Assembly: GCF_012935325.2 (NCBI RefSeq)
Contig: NZ_JABBYG020000001.1
Location: 186,001-250,000 of the forward strand
Source of the DNA: Paenibacillus sp. PL91
GTDB lineage: Bacteria > Bacillota > Bacilli > Paenibacillales > Paenibacillaceae
DNA length: 64,000 nucleotides
Reading direction: 5' to 3'
Each line of letters opens with the position of its first letter. Position 1 is the stretch's first letter. Under the pieces are notes generated by a model. That model ran no database searches and was not told the origin of the DNA. It was given only the letters and a program-made list of their open reading frames with translations. Made by a program: the position numbers and the translations under genes. This document shows, piece after piece, positions 45,650 through 55,276 of the stretch.

Positions 45650-45823
45650 GTGTCTGAAACTAAAGTTCGCAAAAACGAAACTATTGATGCTGCGCTTCGC
45701 CGCTTTAAACGTTCCATCGCTAAAGATGGAGTTCTAGCTGAGGTGAAAAAACGCAAGCATTATGAAAAGCCAAGTGTGAAGCGCAAGAAGAAGTCTGAGG
45801 CTGCGCGCAAGAGAAAGTTTTAG
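45650..45823 (+). CDS. rpsU: 30S ribosomal protein S21
   Basis: S21 is a small basic protein near the anti-Shine-Dalgarno end of 16S rRNA. The 57 residues read [20 protein letters not shown] after the GTG start at 45650 and end in the basic [18 protein letters not shown], the normal family form. The ribosome binding site GGAGGGAGGG is strong. The frame is open further upstream, but the family start is clear. yqeY follows 15 bases later in the same operon, as in B. subtilis. Confidence 0.98.
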   Translation: MSETKVRKNETIDAALRRFKRSIAKDGVLAEVKKRKHYEKPSVKRKKKSEAARKRKF

Positions 45824-45838
45824 GAGGATCCTTCCATA

Positions 45839-46282
45839 ATGAACCTGAGCGAAAGATTGACCGACGATATGAAGCAAGCCATGAAGAATCAGGACAAGTT
45901 TAAGCTTTCCGTAATTCGTATGATGCGCGCGTCAGTGAAAAACTTGGAAATCGATCTCAAGCGTCCTTTGGACGATAACGAAGTGCTTGATATATTGAGT
46001 CGCGAAATCAAACAACGTAAAGATTCCCTCCAAGAATTTAAAAAAGCCGGCCGTGATGATTTAGTAGCGGGTCTTGAGGTCGAAATTGAAATTATTAGTC
46101 AATACCTTCCCGAACAGCTGACTGAAGAAGAGATTCAAGAGATAGTAACGCAGACCATCCATGAACTCGGTGCTTCTTCCAAAGCCGATATGGGAAAAGT
46201 TATGAGTGCCCTTTTGCCTAAAACAAAAGGACGCGCTGACGGTAAACTAGTAAATCAGCTCGTACAGCAACATCTCAACTAA
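45839..46282 (+). CDS. yqeY: GatB/YqeY domain-containing protein
   Basis: A 147-residue helical protein homologous to the tRNA-binding tail of GatB. It begins MNLSERLTDDMKQAMKNQDK and carries RMMRASVKNLEIDL and EIEIISQYLPEQLTEEEI. The C-terminal KADMGKVMSALLPKTKGRAD is the family signature. Stand-alone YqeY proteins probably bind tRNA; their precise job is not established. The start ATG 45839 follows AGGAGG. A terminator closes the rpsU-yqeY unit. Confidence 0.96.
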   Translation: MNLSERLTDDMKQAMKNQDKFKLSVIRMMRASVKNLEIDLKRPLDDNEVLDILSREIKQRKDSLQEFKKAGRDDLVAGLEVEIEIISQYLPEQLTEEEIQEIVTQTIHELGASSKADMGKVMSALLPKTKGRADGKLVNQLVQQHLN

Positions 46283-46300
46283 CTAAACATTCGGACTCAC

Positions 46301-46329
46301 AAAACACCCCTTAACCGGGGTGTTTTTTT
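46301..46329 (+). terminator. terminator after yqeY
   Basis: AACACCCC (46303-46310) pairs with GGGGTGTT (46317-46324), then five more T. Confidence 0.9.
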
Positions 46330-46438
46330 GTAGGCGATGGTTCAAATGGTATAGTATGGATTACGTTACTTGAAACATTTGAGCTTGCTGCACGTAGTAG
46401 GGAACAATACACGAAAAGAAGGAGGGAGCTTCTTGCAC

Positions 46439-47812
46439 ATGAACCGATGGCGAAGAAGGTTGTCCGCTACTCCTATTGCCTTGCTTGCGGCATTATTGCT
46501 GGTTACGCTTGCAGGCTTGTTCGGCCCCCGGATGGAGCAAGCGAGGGCAGCGAGTGAAGCAGGCCCTGCCGTTTATGTCATACCGGTAAAGCAGACGGTT
46601 GAATCCGGGCTGCAATCGTTTCTGGAAAGAGCCTATAAAGAGGCTGAGGAAGCGAAAGCAGAGCATGTCATACTCGTTATCAATACGCTTGGCGGCAAGG
46701 TGGTGAACGCAGAGAGCATCGGCCATTTTATTCGGGAAAATAAAATTCCGACAACGGCATTTGTTGAGGGCAAGGCGGTATCTGCCGGCACGTATATTGC
46801 GCTTAATGCGGATAACATCGTTATGCAGCCCGGCAGCACGATTGGTGCGGCTGCGGTTGTAGACGGCTCGGGAAATCTCATCGAAAATCCGAAAACGATC
46901 TCATTCTGGACTTCCGAAATGAGCGAGTCGGCAGCCTTGCAGGGACGCGACAAAAGCATTGCTGTAGCTATGGTTGATCCGAATGTGGAATTGTCATTAA
47001 AGGATAAGATCGGCAGAGACAAGCTGAAGGGCGAAATCCTCACATTGACGGCGAGCGAGGCGGAGAAGGTCGGCTATTCCGAGCATACGGCTGCATCCGT
47101 TGACGAAGTGGTCAAATGGCTGGACCTTGAAGGACGGGCGCAGATTGAAGTGGTACCATCACTGGCGGAAAATGCAGCCAGATGGCTCATCAATCCAGTC
47201 GTCATGACGGTGCTGCTCATCCTCGGTATTGCAGGCATCGTCATTGAAATGCTTGTGCCGGGCTTTGGCGCACCAGGGATCATTGGCCTACTGTCATTTG
47301 GCCTTTATTTCTTCGGTCACTACGTGGCTGGATTTGCGGGGATGGAATCGGTTGTCCTGTTCGTAATCGGAATTGCCCTGCTCATTATCGAGGTATTTGT
47401 GCCGAGCTTCGGTATTCTAGGCATACTTGGAAGCGCGGCATTAATAACAGGTGTGGTTATGGCAGCATCTGATCCGATGACGGCGTTCATCTCAATCGTC
47501 ATCGCGCTAGTCGCAGCGATCATTCTGATCACCATATTCGTAAGAATGAACAAAAAGCGCGGCATCTGGAACAAGTTTATTTTGCGCGATAAGCTGACAA
47601 CGGAGCAAGGCTACTTGTCAGCGGATGTGAAGGATTCGCTGCTTGGGCTGGAGGGCACGACGATTACGCCGCTGCGCCCGGCAGGAACTGTTCTAATCGG
47701 CGATAACCGCGTAGATGTAGTCACCTCGGGCGAATTTATTGACACAAATCGTTCCGTTAAAGTCGTTAAGGCTGAGGGGACTTGGGTTGTCGTCAAAGAA
47801 ATCGTAAAATAG
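46439..47812 (+). CDS. NfeD family membrane protein with ClpP-like domain (YqeZ)
   Basis: A 457-residue protein of the NfeD1b type. A signal or anchor segment (about 14-36) is followed by a ClpP/crotonase-like serine protease domain. This carries [39 protein letters not shown] and a lysine segment later. Four or five membrane helices follow (about 250-375), and a C-terminal OB-fold NfeD domain ends the protein ([15 protein letters not shown] onward). In Bacillus, YqeZ is co-transcribed with the flotillin FloA and acts in membrane microdomains. ATG 46439 lies 12 bases after AAGGAGGG; a TTG two codons upstream is nearer to that site and is an alternative start. Confidence 0.93.
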   Translation: MNRWRRRLSATPIALLAALLLVTLAGLFGPRMEQARAASEAGPAVYVIPVKQTVESGLQSFLERAYKEAEEAKAEHVILVINTLGGKVVNAESIGHFIRENKIPTTAFVEGKAVSAGTYIALNADNIVMQPGSTIGAAAVVDGSGNLIENPKTISFWTSEMSESAALQGRDKSIAVAMVDPNVELSLKDKIGRDKLKGEILTLTASEAEKVGYSEHTAASVDEVVKWLDLEGRAQIEVVPSLAENAARWLINPVVMTVLLILGIAGIVIEMLVPGFGAPGIIGLLSFGLYFFGHYVAGFAGMESVVLFVIGIALLIIEVFVPSFGILGILGSAALITGVVMAASDPMTAFISIVIALVAAIILITIFVRMNKKRGIWNKFILRDKLTTEQGYLSADVKDSLLGLEGTTITPLRPAGTVLIGDNRVDVVTSGEFIDTNRSVKVVKAEGTWVVVKEIVK

Positions 47813-47846
47813 TGCTGACAATATAAATACATGGAGGTTGGAACAA

Positions 47847-48842
47847 ATGCAATTGGATCCATTGGTGTCCATTTTAATTTTGGCTGTCGTCGTTATAATC
47901 GTACTGTCTGTATTTCTAAGCTTTTTCCCGATTATGCTATGGATTTCGGCATTGGCATCAGGCGTAAGAGTAGGTATTATTACGCTCGTTGCAATGCGCC
48001 TTCGCCGGGTTGTACCGAGCAGAATCGTGAATCCGCTAATTAAAGCGACAAAAGCGGGTCTTGGGCTTAACATTAATCAGCTAGAGAGCCACTTCTTAGC
48101 TGGAGGTAACGTTGACCGTGTTGTCAACGCTCTGATTGCCGCGCAGCGCGCGAACATTCCACTCATTTTCGAACGTGCGGCTGCCATCGACCTGGCTGGT
48201 CGCGACGTGCTGCAAGCGGTTCAAATGAGCGTTAACCCGCGTGTTATTGAGACGCCAATCGTTGCTGCGGTAGCGAAGGACGGTATCGAAGTAAAGGTAA
48301 AGGCTCGCGTAACCGTTCGTGCGAATATCGACCGTCTAGTCGGCGGTGCGGGTGAAGAAACGATCATTGCGCGTGTCGGTGAAGGGATCGTAACGACAGT
48401 AGGCTCGGCGAATTCCCACAAGGATGTGCTTGAGAATCCAGATATGATTTCGCGTACGGTACTTGGCAAAGGGCTCGACGCTGGAACAGCGTTTGAAATT
48501 TTATCAATCGATATTGCGGACGTAGACGTTGGCAAAAACATTGGCGCACATCTTCAAACCGAGCAAGCCGAAGCGGATAAGAAGATCGCTCAGGCGAAAG
48601 CGGAGGAGCGCCGTGCAATGGCTGTCGCGCAAGAGCAGGAAATGAAAGCGAAGGTCGTCGAGATGGAAGCTCGAGTAGTCGAGTCGGAATCACAGGTGCC
48701 GCTTGCGATGGCTGAAGCGCTCAGAAGCGGAAAAATCGGCGTTATGGATTATATGAACTTAAAAAACATCGAGGCCGATACGCAAATGCGCAGCACCATT
48801 GGCAAGCAGGATAATTCCTCTGACAACAAAGAAGGCCGCTAG
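47847..48842 (+). CDS. floA: flotillin-like protein FloA
   Basis: FloA is a scaffold protein of functional membrane microdomains. The 331 residues begin with a membrane hairpin (about 6-55, [20 protein letters not shown]). The SPFH-like core has [19 protein letters not shown] and [22 protein letters not shown]-terminal Ala/Glu-rich coiled coil ([20 protein letters not shown]) ends in the short [11 protein letters not shown] tail. ATG 47847 lies nine bases after GGAGG; the TTG at 47838 is too close to that site. It forms an operon with the NfeD protein upstream. Confidence 0.97.
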   Translation: MQLDPLVSILILAVVVIIVLSVFLSFFPIMLWISALASGVRVGIITLVAMRLRRVVPSRIVNPLIKATKAGLGLNINQLESHFLAGGNVDRVVNALIAAQRANIPLIFERAAAIDLAGRDVLQAVQMSVNPRVIETPIVAAVAKDGIEVKVKARVTVRANIDRLVGGAGEETIIARVGEGIVTTVGSANSHKDVLENPDMISRTVLGKGLDAGTAFEILSIDIADVDVGKNIGAHLQTEQAEADKKIAQAKAEERRAMAVAQEQEMKAKVVEMEARVVESESQVPLAMAEALRSGKIGVMDYMNLKNIEADTQMRSTIGKQDNSSDNKEGR

Positions 48843-48902
48843 TGCCATTGATCCAATCAATTGCTGCGACTAGATTGACCGCTCCTTGGAGGTGAAGGCA
48901 TT

Positions 48903-49400
48903 TTGAAAATTATTGAGTTTTTGATGAATAACATCTTTATCGTTGTCATTATTTTCGGAGCGCTTGCTTCGCTGTTTGGCAAAGCAGGCTCGAAGAAGAA
49001 GCCAAGTCAAATGCCGGACTTTGGCGGCGGAGGGCTCCCGCGTAACTTATACCCTCAAGCAAGCGAGAGAGAACCACGCGAAGACCGTCCCTTGCAGGAG
49101 CGGACGGAGGGTCAGCCTGTCTATCGTTCCCAACCCGAGCAGGAGCGTCAGCACGCTGCGAATCCGACCTTACCGACAAGTGAATCCGAGTTGCTCCCAG
49201 GAGCGCCTCAGATAGCCGCTCTTCAACGTTCGCTTGAGAGGGCAGCGACAAGTAAAGCAATGGCTCCGGCCGCAGCAGAACGCAAACCAGCAGGCCAGAG
49301 TGCGATTGCTGCAACTGTGCAAGCTGATGATTTGCGCAAAGCGGTCATATGGGCAGAAATTTTAGGTCCACCCCGCGCCAAGAGGCACTATCGAAAATAA
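48903..49400 (+). CDS. membrane-anchored hypothetical protein (YqfB position)
   Basis: This 165-residue product has one N-terminal membrane segment (about 5-25, IEFLMNNIFIVVIIFGALASLFG). A long Pro/Gln/Glu/Arg-rich and largely disordered stretch follows (about 30-135). The C-terminal motif LRKAVIWAEILGPPRAKRHY is the pattern I associate with short membrane proteins of Paenibacillus next to floA. The start is TTG 48903, ten bases after GGAGG. It occupies the place of yqfB in B. subtilis but shows no clear sequence likeness. A role at microdomains is inferred from context only. Confidence 0.75.
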   Translation: MKIIEFLMNNIFIVVIIFGALASLFGKAGSKKKPSQMPDFGGGGLPRNLYPQASEREPREDRPLQERTEGQPVYRSQPEQERQHAANPTLPTSESELLPGAPQIAALQRSLERAATSKAMAPAAAERKPAGQSAIAATVQADDLRKAVIWAEILGPPRAKRHYRK

Positions 49401-49405
49401 ACAAT

Positions 49406-49438
49406 GAACCGCCGAGCATACCGCTTCGGCGGTTTTTT
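49406..49438 (+). terminator. terminator after the yqfB-position gene
   Basis: AACCGCCGA (49407-49415) pairs with TCGGCGGTT (49426-49434), then a T-run to about 49439. Confidence 0.9.
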
Positions 49439-49478
49439 TGTTTTTCCCCCGTTATAAACGCTAGCGGCTAGATTCATC

Positions 49479-49507
49479 TCATAAAAGCTTTACCGTTCGC
49501 ATATTTT
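49479..49507 (+). promoter_or_regulatory. candidate sigma-E promoter of yqfC-yqfD
   Basis: TCATAAA (49479-49485) and CATATTTT (49500-49507) are 14 bases apart, the right spacing for mother-cell sigma-E sites. The -10 starts with the hallmark CATA. yqfC and yqfD belong to the sigma-E regulon in B. subtilis. Confidence 0.45.
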
Positions 49508-49579
49508 GGTACAGTACATGAAAACCGCCACTCCTTTGCTTTGCTCTGGCAAGGCTTAGCGTCTGCTTGCTTACATAGC

Positions 49580-49598
49580 AGGTTTGCTCAACAAACCT
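49580..49598 (+). promoter_or_regulatory. hairpin directly before the yqfC ribosome binding site
   Basis: AGGTTTG (49580-49586) and CAAACCT (49592-49598) form a perfect 7-base-pair stem with a CTCAA loop, ending two bases before AAGGAGG (49601-49607). It could affect translation or mRNA stability. Confidence 0.4.
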
Positions 49599-49620
49599 TG
49601 AAGGAGGCAAAGATTCTTCC

Positions 49621-49899
49621 ATGCGCCGTATAAAAAAGAAATTTCGCAAAGTGACAGCAGAGCTACTGGATATGCCGCATGATGTCATATTTGATTTGCC
49701 GCGTCTAACGATGATCGGCGATTGCCAATTATATATTGAAAATCATCGAGGAGTCGTTCATTTCTCCAGCGAGCGCTTGCGACTCGCTTTAAGCAAAGGA
49801 GAGCTGGAGGTTACAGGCAGCTCGCTCGTCATTCGTACAATATGGACGGAGGAAGTGTTTGTAGAGGGTCAAATCTCGAACATTCAACTGATCCCCTAA
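49621..49899 (+). CDS. yqfC: sporulation protein YqfC
   Basis: A 92-residue member of the YqfC/YabP family, made in the mother cell. It carries the family pattern MPHDVIFDLPRLTMIGDCQL, then IENHRGVVHFSSERLRL, and ends in EEVFVEGQISNIQLIP. The related YabP protein takes part in spore cortex and coat formation; YqfC itself is less well understood. The start ATG 49621 is 13 bases from AAGGAGG, rather long. It pairs with yqfD next door, as in Bacillus. Confidence 0.95.
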   Translation: MRRIKKKFRKVTAELLDMPHDVIFDLPRLTMIGDCQLYIENHRGVVHFSSERLRLALSKGELEVTGSSLVIRTIWTEEVFVEGQISNIQLIP

Positions 49900-49955
49900 T
49901 ATAAAAGGAAGCTAGCTTGCTTTGCAAAAACAAAAAAGTATTGGAGGCGAACGGA

Positions 49956-51149
49956 ATGAGCGGACAAGGTGCGGATTGGTTAAAGGGAATGGTTACCGTT
50001 CACATAAGGGGAGGACAACCAGAGCAGCTCGTCAACCGCGCGCTCTCTGGGGGCTTGCAGCTGTCTTCTATAAGATGGACAAGCAGCGGCCTGCTTGAGT
50101 TTGAGCTTTCGGTAAGCGACTTCTTTGGCCTTCGTCCGTATTTAAAGGAGACAGGCTGCCGAGCCCATGTTACGAAGCGCAAAGGCTTGCCGTTTTTGCT
50201 CGTAAAGGCGGAGCGCAGGAAGCTATTTGCAGCCGGCATCGTATTGTTCTTTGCGATTATATTTATGCTTTCCTCTTTGGTGTGGAGCATCGAGGTACAA
50301 GGCAATGTGAAGCTGTCCGAGGAGCAAATCCGCCTTGCAGCCAAGCAGGAAGGGTTATATCCGATGCAGTGGTCATTTCGCCTTGCCGATGCGGACAAGA
50401 TGTCCAAGCAGCTCGTTCAAAAGCTGCCTGGTTCGACCTGGGTAGGCGTAGAGAAGAAGGGCACGAAGGTAATCATTCAAGTAGTGGAATCGACTATTCC
50501 CGAGCAGGCGTCCTTGCAGACGCCACGTCATTTGATAGCCTCGGCAGATGCCGTCGTTACTGAAATTATTGCAGAGGCGGGAAGGCCCGTCGTCAGGAAA
50601 AATACAAAGGTGAAGAAAGGCCAGACGCTGATCTCAGGAACAATCGGCGGAGAAGAATTTTCACGGACAATCGTTGCAAAAGGCAAAGTCAGAGGGCTCG
50701 TCTGGTATGAGTTCGAAATATCTTCACCTTTGGTTCAGCACGTAAAAGTATACACAGGCGAAAAGAAGACAAAATGGTTTGCGGTGATAGGCTCGCGCGC
50801 GCTTCAAGTAAGCGGATATGGCGATAATCCATACAGCGCCTCTGAAGCAATTCGCCATGAGGAGAAGGCATCCTGGCGCAATTGGTCGCTGCCAATCGGA
50901 CGCATGAAGGAAACCATCATGGAGACGCGCATGGAGGAGAGGACACTGACGGAGGAAGAGGCGAAGAGCACAGGCATCCTGCAGGCAAAAGCCGATGTGC
51001 TTATAAAAGCAGGCAGCGATGCGGTCATCCGAGATGAAATTGTTTTGCATGAAAAGGCGGACAATGGTAAAGTTTATATGAAAGTTCTTTTTGAGGTCGA
51101 GCAATCTATCGTAAATGAAATGCCACTAGTCCAGATGCAGGGAGAATGA
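49956..51149 (+). CDS. yqfD: sporulation protein YqfD
   Basis: A 397-residue membrane protein of the YqfD family. The short cytoplasmic N-terminal domain contains VTVHIRGGQPEQLVNRALSG. One membrane helix follows (about 90-112, KLFAAGIVLFFAIIFMLSSL). A large outside domain begins WSIEVQGNVKLSEEQIRLAA, resembling a POTRA-like fold, then VVEKNTKVKKGQ-like hairpin motifs. Required for full sporulation in B. subtilis; the molecular role is unknown. ATG 49956 lies nine bases after GGAGG. Confidence 0.96.
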   Translation: MSGQGADWLKGMVTVHIRGGQPEQLVNRALSGGLQLSSIRWTSSGLLEFELSVSDFFGLRPYLKETGCRAHVTKRKGLPFLLVKAERRKLFAAGIVLFFAIIFMLSSLVWSIEVQGNVKLSEEQIRLAAKQEGLYPMQWSFRLADADKMSKQLVQKLPGSTWVGVEKKGTKVIIQVVESTIPEQASLQTPRHLIASADAVVTEIIAEAGRPVVRKNTKVKKGQTLISGTIGGEEFSRTIVAKGKVRGLVWYEFEISSPLVQHVKVYTGEKKTKWFAVIGSRALQVSGYGDNPYSASEAIRHEEKASWRNWSLPIGRMKETIMETRMEERTLTEEEAKSTGILQAKADVLIKAGSDAVIRDEIVLHEKADNGKVYMKVLFEVEQSIVNEMPLVQMQGE

Positions 51150-51152
51150 GGA

Positions 51153-52127
51153 TTGTTGCAAATTGAGACGAAAATAGTAAAAATACCTCTAGGCAACGCA
51201 GCGGAGGGACTGGCTGTATTCGGCCCCCAGGACAATTACTTGCGATTAATACAAGCTCAAGTAGAATCATCTGTTACATCACGCGAAGCTGAAATTGTCA
51301 TTTCAGGTCCATCGGAAGAGGTTGATTCATTAGAACAGCTTTACAATGTGCTCATACAGCTCGTACGCGGGGGTTATCAGCCTTCTGAGAGAGATGTAGC
51401 ATATGCACTTGAACTCGCGAGGTCTATGCAGGCCGAAGAGCTGCTAGACTTGTTTAAGAAAGAAATTACGACTACGTACCGCGGCAAGCCGATTCGCGTG
51501 AAAACGATTGGGCAGCGCCATTATGTGAAGACGATTCGCAAACGTGATATCGTATTCGGAATAGGGCCTGCCGGTACGGGCAAGACGTATCTTGCTGTCG
51601 TACTGGCCGTTGCAGCCCTGAAGGAAGGCTCTGTGAAGCGGATCGTATTGACGAGGCCTGCTGTGGAAGCGGGAGAAAATCTCGGATTTTTGCCGGGCGA
51701 CCTTCAGGAAAAGGTGGATCCATACCTGCGTCCATTATATGATGCGCTGCATGAAGTGCTTGGTCCTGATCAAACGGTCAAAGCGATTGAGCGCGGCATG
51801 ATCGAGATCGCACCGCTTGCTTATATGCGCGGGCGTACCCTCGATGATGCATTTATTATTTTGGATGAAGCGCAAAACACTACGCCGGAGCAAATGAAAA
51901 TGTTTCTGACAAGACTTGGCTTCGGATCTAAAATGGTTATTACAGGCGACGTTACGCAGATCGATTTGCCTCGCGGCAAAAACTCGGGCTTGATCGAAGC
52001 GCAGCGTATTTTGAAAAACATAGAGGAAATCGGCATCATCCTTTTCTCTGAGCAGGATGTTGTGCGTCACTCGTTAGTGCAAAAAATAATTGTAGCCTAC
52101 AACTGGGATGCTGAAAACAAAGCCTAG
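51153..52127 (+). CDS. phoH: PhoH family protein
   Basis: A 324-residue P-loop ATPase of the PhoH family, linked to RNA metabolism. The Walker A G-P-A-G-T-G-K-T is near residue 136, with TYLAVVLAVAALKEG after it. FIILDEAQNTTPEQMKMFLT (Walker B) and VITGDVTQIDLPRGKNSGL follow. The start is TTG 51153 or the adjacent TTG 51156, preceded by GGGAG. It is three bases past the yqfD stop and 17 before pgpH. Together with ybeY downstream, the cluster is the common phoH-pgpH-ybeY arrangement. Confidence 0.96.
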   Translation: MLQIETKIVKIPLGNAAEGLAVFGPQDNYLRLIQAQVESSVTSREAEIVISGPSEEVDSLEQLYNVLIQLVRGGYQPSERDVAYALELARSMQAEELLDLFKKEITTTYRGKPIRVKTIGQRHYVKTIRKRDIVFGIGPAGTGKTYLAVVLAVAALKEGSVKRIVLTRPAVEAGENLGFLPGDLQEKVDPYLRPLYDALHEVLGPDQTVKAIERGMIEIAPLAYMRGRTLDDAFIILDEAQNTTPEQMKMFLTRLGFGSKMVITGDVTQIDLPRGKNSGLIEAQRILKNIEEIGIILFSEQDVVRHSLVQKIIVAYNWDAENKA

Positions 52128-52144
52128 AAAGGAATGTCTGCTGC

Positions 52145-54391
52145 ATGAACCAAAACCAGTCCGGAAAACAGGAGAGCTTGCGGCCGTCTAAGATGACGGG
52201 GTGGAAGCAAAGCGCAGCCGTTCGCTGGGTGCTGATGTTTATGTTTGTGCTGCTGTTCTATTTCAGCTTGGCTCCGCATCTTGTTCCCGAGACCTATGAT
52301 ATTGAGGAGGGCGCGATAAGCGAGAAGGATATTAAAGCGCCCTTCCAAATAAAAGACGAGAAGGCGACAAGGCAGGCGGAAGAGGATGCCGCTGAAAAGG
52401 TCGACGATATCTATTCGATCGTGCCGCTGCGCAACGATGCGCTGGTCGAGCAAATTTTTGTGCGGATCGAGCAGTTGAATTTGGACGATCAAGTCACCGT
52501 TCAAAATAAGATCGATATTTATCGCAATGAAATTCCGGGTCGGTATTCCGAATACGTTGACAACTTCGTGAAGCTGAACAAGGGTAAAGGCACCTACAAT
52601 GATGCGCTGTTGGATGAAATGTCGCTCATTACCAAAGAGCAGCAATATACGATTCCGGAAGAAACCTTCTACAAAATGCCGAACTTAACTTCCGAAACCT
52701 TAACCGAGATGCGCAAAGTAGCTCGGGATATTGTGCGTAAGCTTACCGTAGAGCAGCTTCGCGAGGCGGAGACCGCGAGAACGCAGGTTGCCGAGCTCGT
52801 GAATGCTAGCTCGCTATCCAGCAGGACAAGCAGAGAGATCGTGCAGGAGCTGGCGCGATTCGTTATTATGCCGAATAAGTTTTTGGATAAAGAGGCGACG
52901 GACGAGGCTAAGGTGCAGGCGAAGCAAAACACGCCGGCAGTCATCATTAAAGAAGGCGAGTTGATCGTAAAGCGCGGTCAGACGATAACGCCTGACTTGT
53001 ACAAGCTGCTGGTTGATTCTTCGCTGCTGCAGGATAAAAAAAATTATTGGCCGCAGCTTGGGCTTTTGATCATGTCCTTGATGTTCATCGTCGTGCTGTA
53101 CGCTTACTTGCATCAGTCAGGGAGCATCAATGGAATTAAGCCCAAATACAACAATGCATCGCTCCTTATGCTTTGGCTCATCTTCTTGATAAATATTATT
53201 ACGATGCAAATCATTTCATTGACGCAGACGGATGCGGCGCCCTATGCGGGCTACTTGGCGCCTGCTGCGCTTGGAACGATGCTTATCACTTTGCTGCTTG
53301 ATATGCATTTAGCGATGATCAGCTCCATATTATTTGCGATTATGGGAAGCATTATATTAAATACCGGCCAGCATCAAATTTTCGATTTCCAATACGGCTT
53401 CGTCATTATTGTCGTATCGTTTGCCGCAATTTTCTCGATACACAGAGCGAGCCAGCGGTCTACCATCTTGAAGGCCGGCATAATGGTAAGCTTGTTCGGC
53501 TCGTTATCCGTCATTACGATTCTGCTGCTGTCTGAGCAGATGGATCGCGTGCCATTCATTTATTCCGTTGCCTTCGCATTCGCCAGCGGACTAATAACAG
53601 CCGTGCTCGTGATCGGCTTGATGCCATTCTTTGAAGTTACGTTTGGCATTTTATCGGCGCTTAAGCTTGTGGAGCTGTCGAATCCGAACCATCCACTGCT
53701 GCGCAAGCTGCTTACGGAAACGCCTGGAACCTATCACCACAGCGTAATGGTCGGCAATTTGTCCGAAGCGGCGGCCGAGGCCATTGGGGCCGACGGTCTG
53801 CTATGCCGCGTGGGCTCGTTTTACCATGATATCGGGAAAACGAAAAGGCCAAATTATTTTATCGAAAATCAGACCAATATTGAAAATCCGCATGACACGA
53901 TCGATCCGAAGCTTAGCAAATCGATCATTGTAGCGCATGCGAGAGATGGTGTCGATATGCTTAAGGGACATAATATTCCTAAGCCGATTCGGGATATAGC
54001 CGAGCAGCACCATGGGACAACGTCGCTGAAGTTTTTTTATTACAAAGCGGTTAAGCAGGCGGAGGAGCAAGGAATTGAGCCCGCATTTACCGAGGATGAT
54101 TTCCGTTATCCAGGTCCGAAGGCGCAATCGAAGGAAGCGGCAGTCGTCGGTATTGCCGATTGCGTGGAGGCGGCGGTGCGCAGCTTGCGTAACCCGACTG
54201 TGGAGCAGGTGGAGGCGATGATCCACAAAATTATTAAGAGCAGGCTGGACGACAATCAGTACAATGAATGTGATTTGACGTTGAAGGAGCTGGACAAAAT
54301 TGCGCAATCTCTTAAGGAAAGCGTAATTGGCATATTCCATTCACGTATTGAGTATCCGGATGATGTGAAAACAAAGGAGCGCTTGGCATGA
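52145..54391 (+). CDS. pgpH: cyclic-di-AMP phosphodiesterase PgpH (7TMR-HD)
   Basis: PgpH-type proteins hydrolyse the second messenger c-di-AMP. The 748 residues have an N-terminal membrane helix and a large outside 7TMR-HDED domain (about 55-330, with GAISEKDIKAPFQIKDEKAT). Seven membrane helices follow (about 340-540). The cytoplasmic HD domain has YHHSVMVGNLSEAAAEAIGA and the metal pair in FYHDIGKTKRPNYFIENQ. It ends with QYNECDLTLKELDKIAQSLK. The B. subtilis homologue is yqfF. ybeY starts inside its stop codon (ATGA). Confidence 0.96.
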   Translation: MNQNQSGKQESLRPSKMTGWKQSAAVRWVLMFMFVLLFYFSLAPHLVPETYDIEEGAISEKDIKAPFQIKDEKATRQAEEDAAEKVDDIYSIVPLRNDALVEQIFVRIEQLNLDDQVTVQNKIDIYRNEIPGRYSEYVDNFVKLNKGKGTYNDALLDEMSLITKEQQYTIPEETFYKMPNLTSETLTEMRKVARDIVRKLTVEQLREAETARTQVAELVNASSLSSRTSREIVQELARFVIMPNKFLDKEATDEAKVQAKQNTPAVIIKEGELIVKRGQTITPDLYKLLVDSSLLQDKKNYWPQLGLLIMSLMFIVVLYAYLHQSGSINGIKPKYNNASLLMLWLIFLINIITMQIISLTQTDAAPYAGYLAPAALGTMLITLLLDMHLAMISSILFAIMGSIILNTGQHQIFDFQYGFVIIVVSFAAIFSIHRASQRSTILKAGIMVSLFGSLSVITILLLSEQMDRVPFIYSVAFAFASGLITAVLVIGLMPFFEVTFGILSALKLVELSNPNHPLLRKLLTETPGTYHHSVMVGNLSEAAAEAIGADGLLCRVGSFYHDIGKTKRPNYFIENQTNIENPHDTIDPKLSKSIIVAHARDGVDMLKGHNIPKPIRDIAEQHHGTTSLKFFYYKAVKQAEEQGIEPAFTEDDFRYPGPKAQSKEAAVVGIADCVEAAVRSLRNPTVEQVEAMIHKIIKSRLDDNQYNECDLTLKELDKIAQSLKESVIGIFHSRIEYPDDVKTKERLA

Positions 54392-54885
54392 GCTTGCAGC
54401 TGGGATGGAGCAACGAGCAGGAGAGACTGGAAATACCTGAGCATTGGATAACAAAATTAGAACAGCTGCTGCAGCTTGCAGGCGAAGCAGAGGGTATTAC
54501 TGGTGGCGAGGTATCGCTGACGTTTACGAACGATGAGGAGATTCATCAGCTGAACCGCGAATATCGCGGCATCGACCGTCCAACGGACGTCCTGTCGTTT
54601 GCTATGCAAGATGACGGGGTAGAAGAGCTGGACATCATCTTCGAGGTTGAAAGCGAGGACGAGGTTGATCCGATTTCCGGTATGCTTGGCGACATTATTA
54701 TTAGTGTCGACACGGCTGAAGCACAAAGCGAGGAGTATGGTCACTCTTTGGAGCGCGAAATCGGCTTTTTGTTTGTACATGGCTTTCTGCATCTGATCGG
54801 CTATGATCATCAGGACGACGCTGCGGAAGCGGAAATGACCGCGAAACAGGAAGCGATTTTGCAGCAAGCCGGCCTCTCTCGGTAA
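54388..54885 (+). CDS. ybeY: rRNA maturation RNase YbeY
   Basis: YbeY is a zinc endoribonuclease needed for 16S rRNA 3'-end processing and ribosome quality control. The 165 residues carry H-G-x-L-H-L-x-G-Y-D-H (HGFLHLIGYDH), whose three histidines bind zinc. Upstream are REYRGIDRPTDVLSFAMQ and MLGDIIISVDTAEAQ. The ATG overlaps the pgpH stop (ATGA), and its own stop overlaps the dgkA start (TAATG), so three genes are translationally linked. Confidence 0.97.
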   Translation: MSLQLGWSNEQERLEIPEHWITKLEQLLQLAGEAEGITGGEVSLTFTNDEEIHQLNREYRGIDRPTDVLSFAMQDDGVEELDIIFEVESEDEVDPISGMLGDIIISVDTAEAQSEEYGHSLEREIGFLFVHGFLHLIGYDHQDDAAEAEMTAKQEAILQQAGLSR

Positions 54886-55247
54886 TGAGAAAGTTTATCC
54901 ACAGCTTCGCCGTTGCGATATATGGGATCGGCTTCGCTCTTCGTACACAAAGCCATATGCGATTTCATGCCATTGCGGGGTTGATCGCATGCTGCTTAGG
55001 GCTAATCGTATCGCTTAAGCCGCTTGAATGGGCCATTATTCTGCTTGCCATCGCTGTTGTTGTAAGTGCGGAAATGATTAATACGGCTGTCGAACAAGCC
55101 GTCAATCTAGCTAGCCCGGACATTCATCCGGTAGCGAAAGTTGCGAAGGACGTTGCGGCAGGAGCCGTTTTAGTTGCGGCAGCAATCTCAGCTATTATAG
55201 GGCTGCTCATCCTTGGGCCGCCCTTATGGCATTTAATTGCGAAATAA
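54885..55247 (+). CDS. dgkA: diacylglycerol kinase family protein (undecaprenol kinase)
   Basis: A small integral membrane kinase of 120 residues with three helices. In Gram-positive bacteria this family phosphorylates undecaprenol. The signature is EMINTAVEQAVNLASPDIHP, followed by VAKVAKDVAAGAVLVAA. The first helix pair is FHAIAGLIACCLGLIVSL and WAIILLAIAVVVSAEM. The start overlaps the ybeY stop (TAATG). It corresponds to B. subtilis dgkA next to yqfG and cdd. Confidence 0.96.
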   Translation: MRKFIHSFAVAIYGIGFALRTQSHMRFHAIAGLIACCLGLIVSLKPLEWAIILLAIAVVVSAEMINTAVEQAVNLASPDIHPVAKVAKDVAAGAVLVAAAISAIIGLLILGPPLWHLIAK

Positions 55248-55276
55248 GCTGAATTTTATTGAGGAGGATGGTCTGA

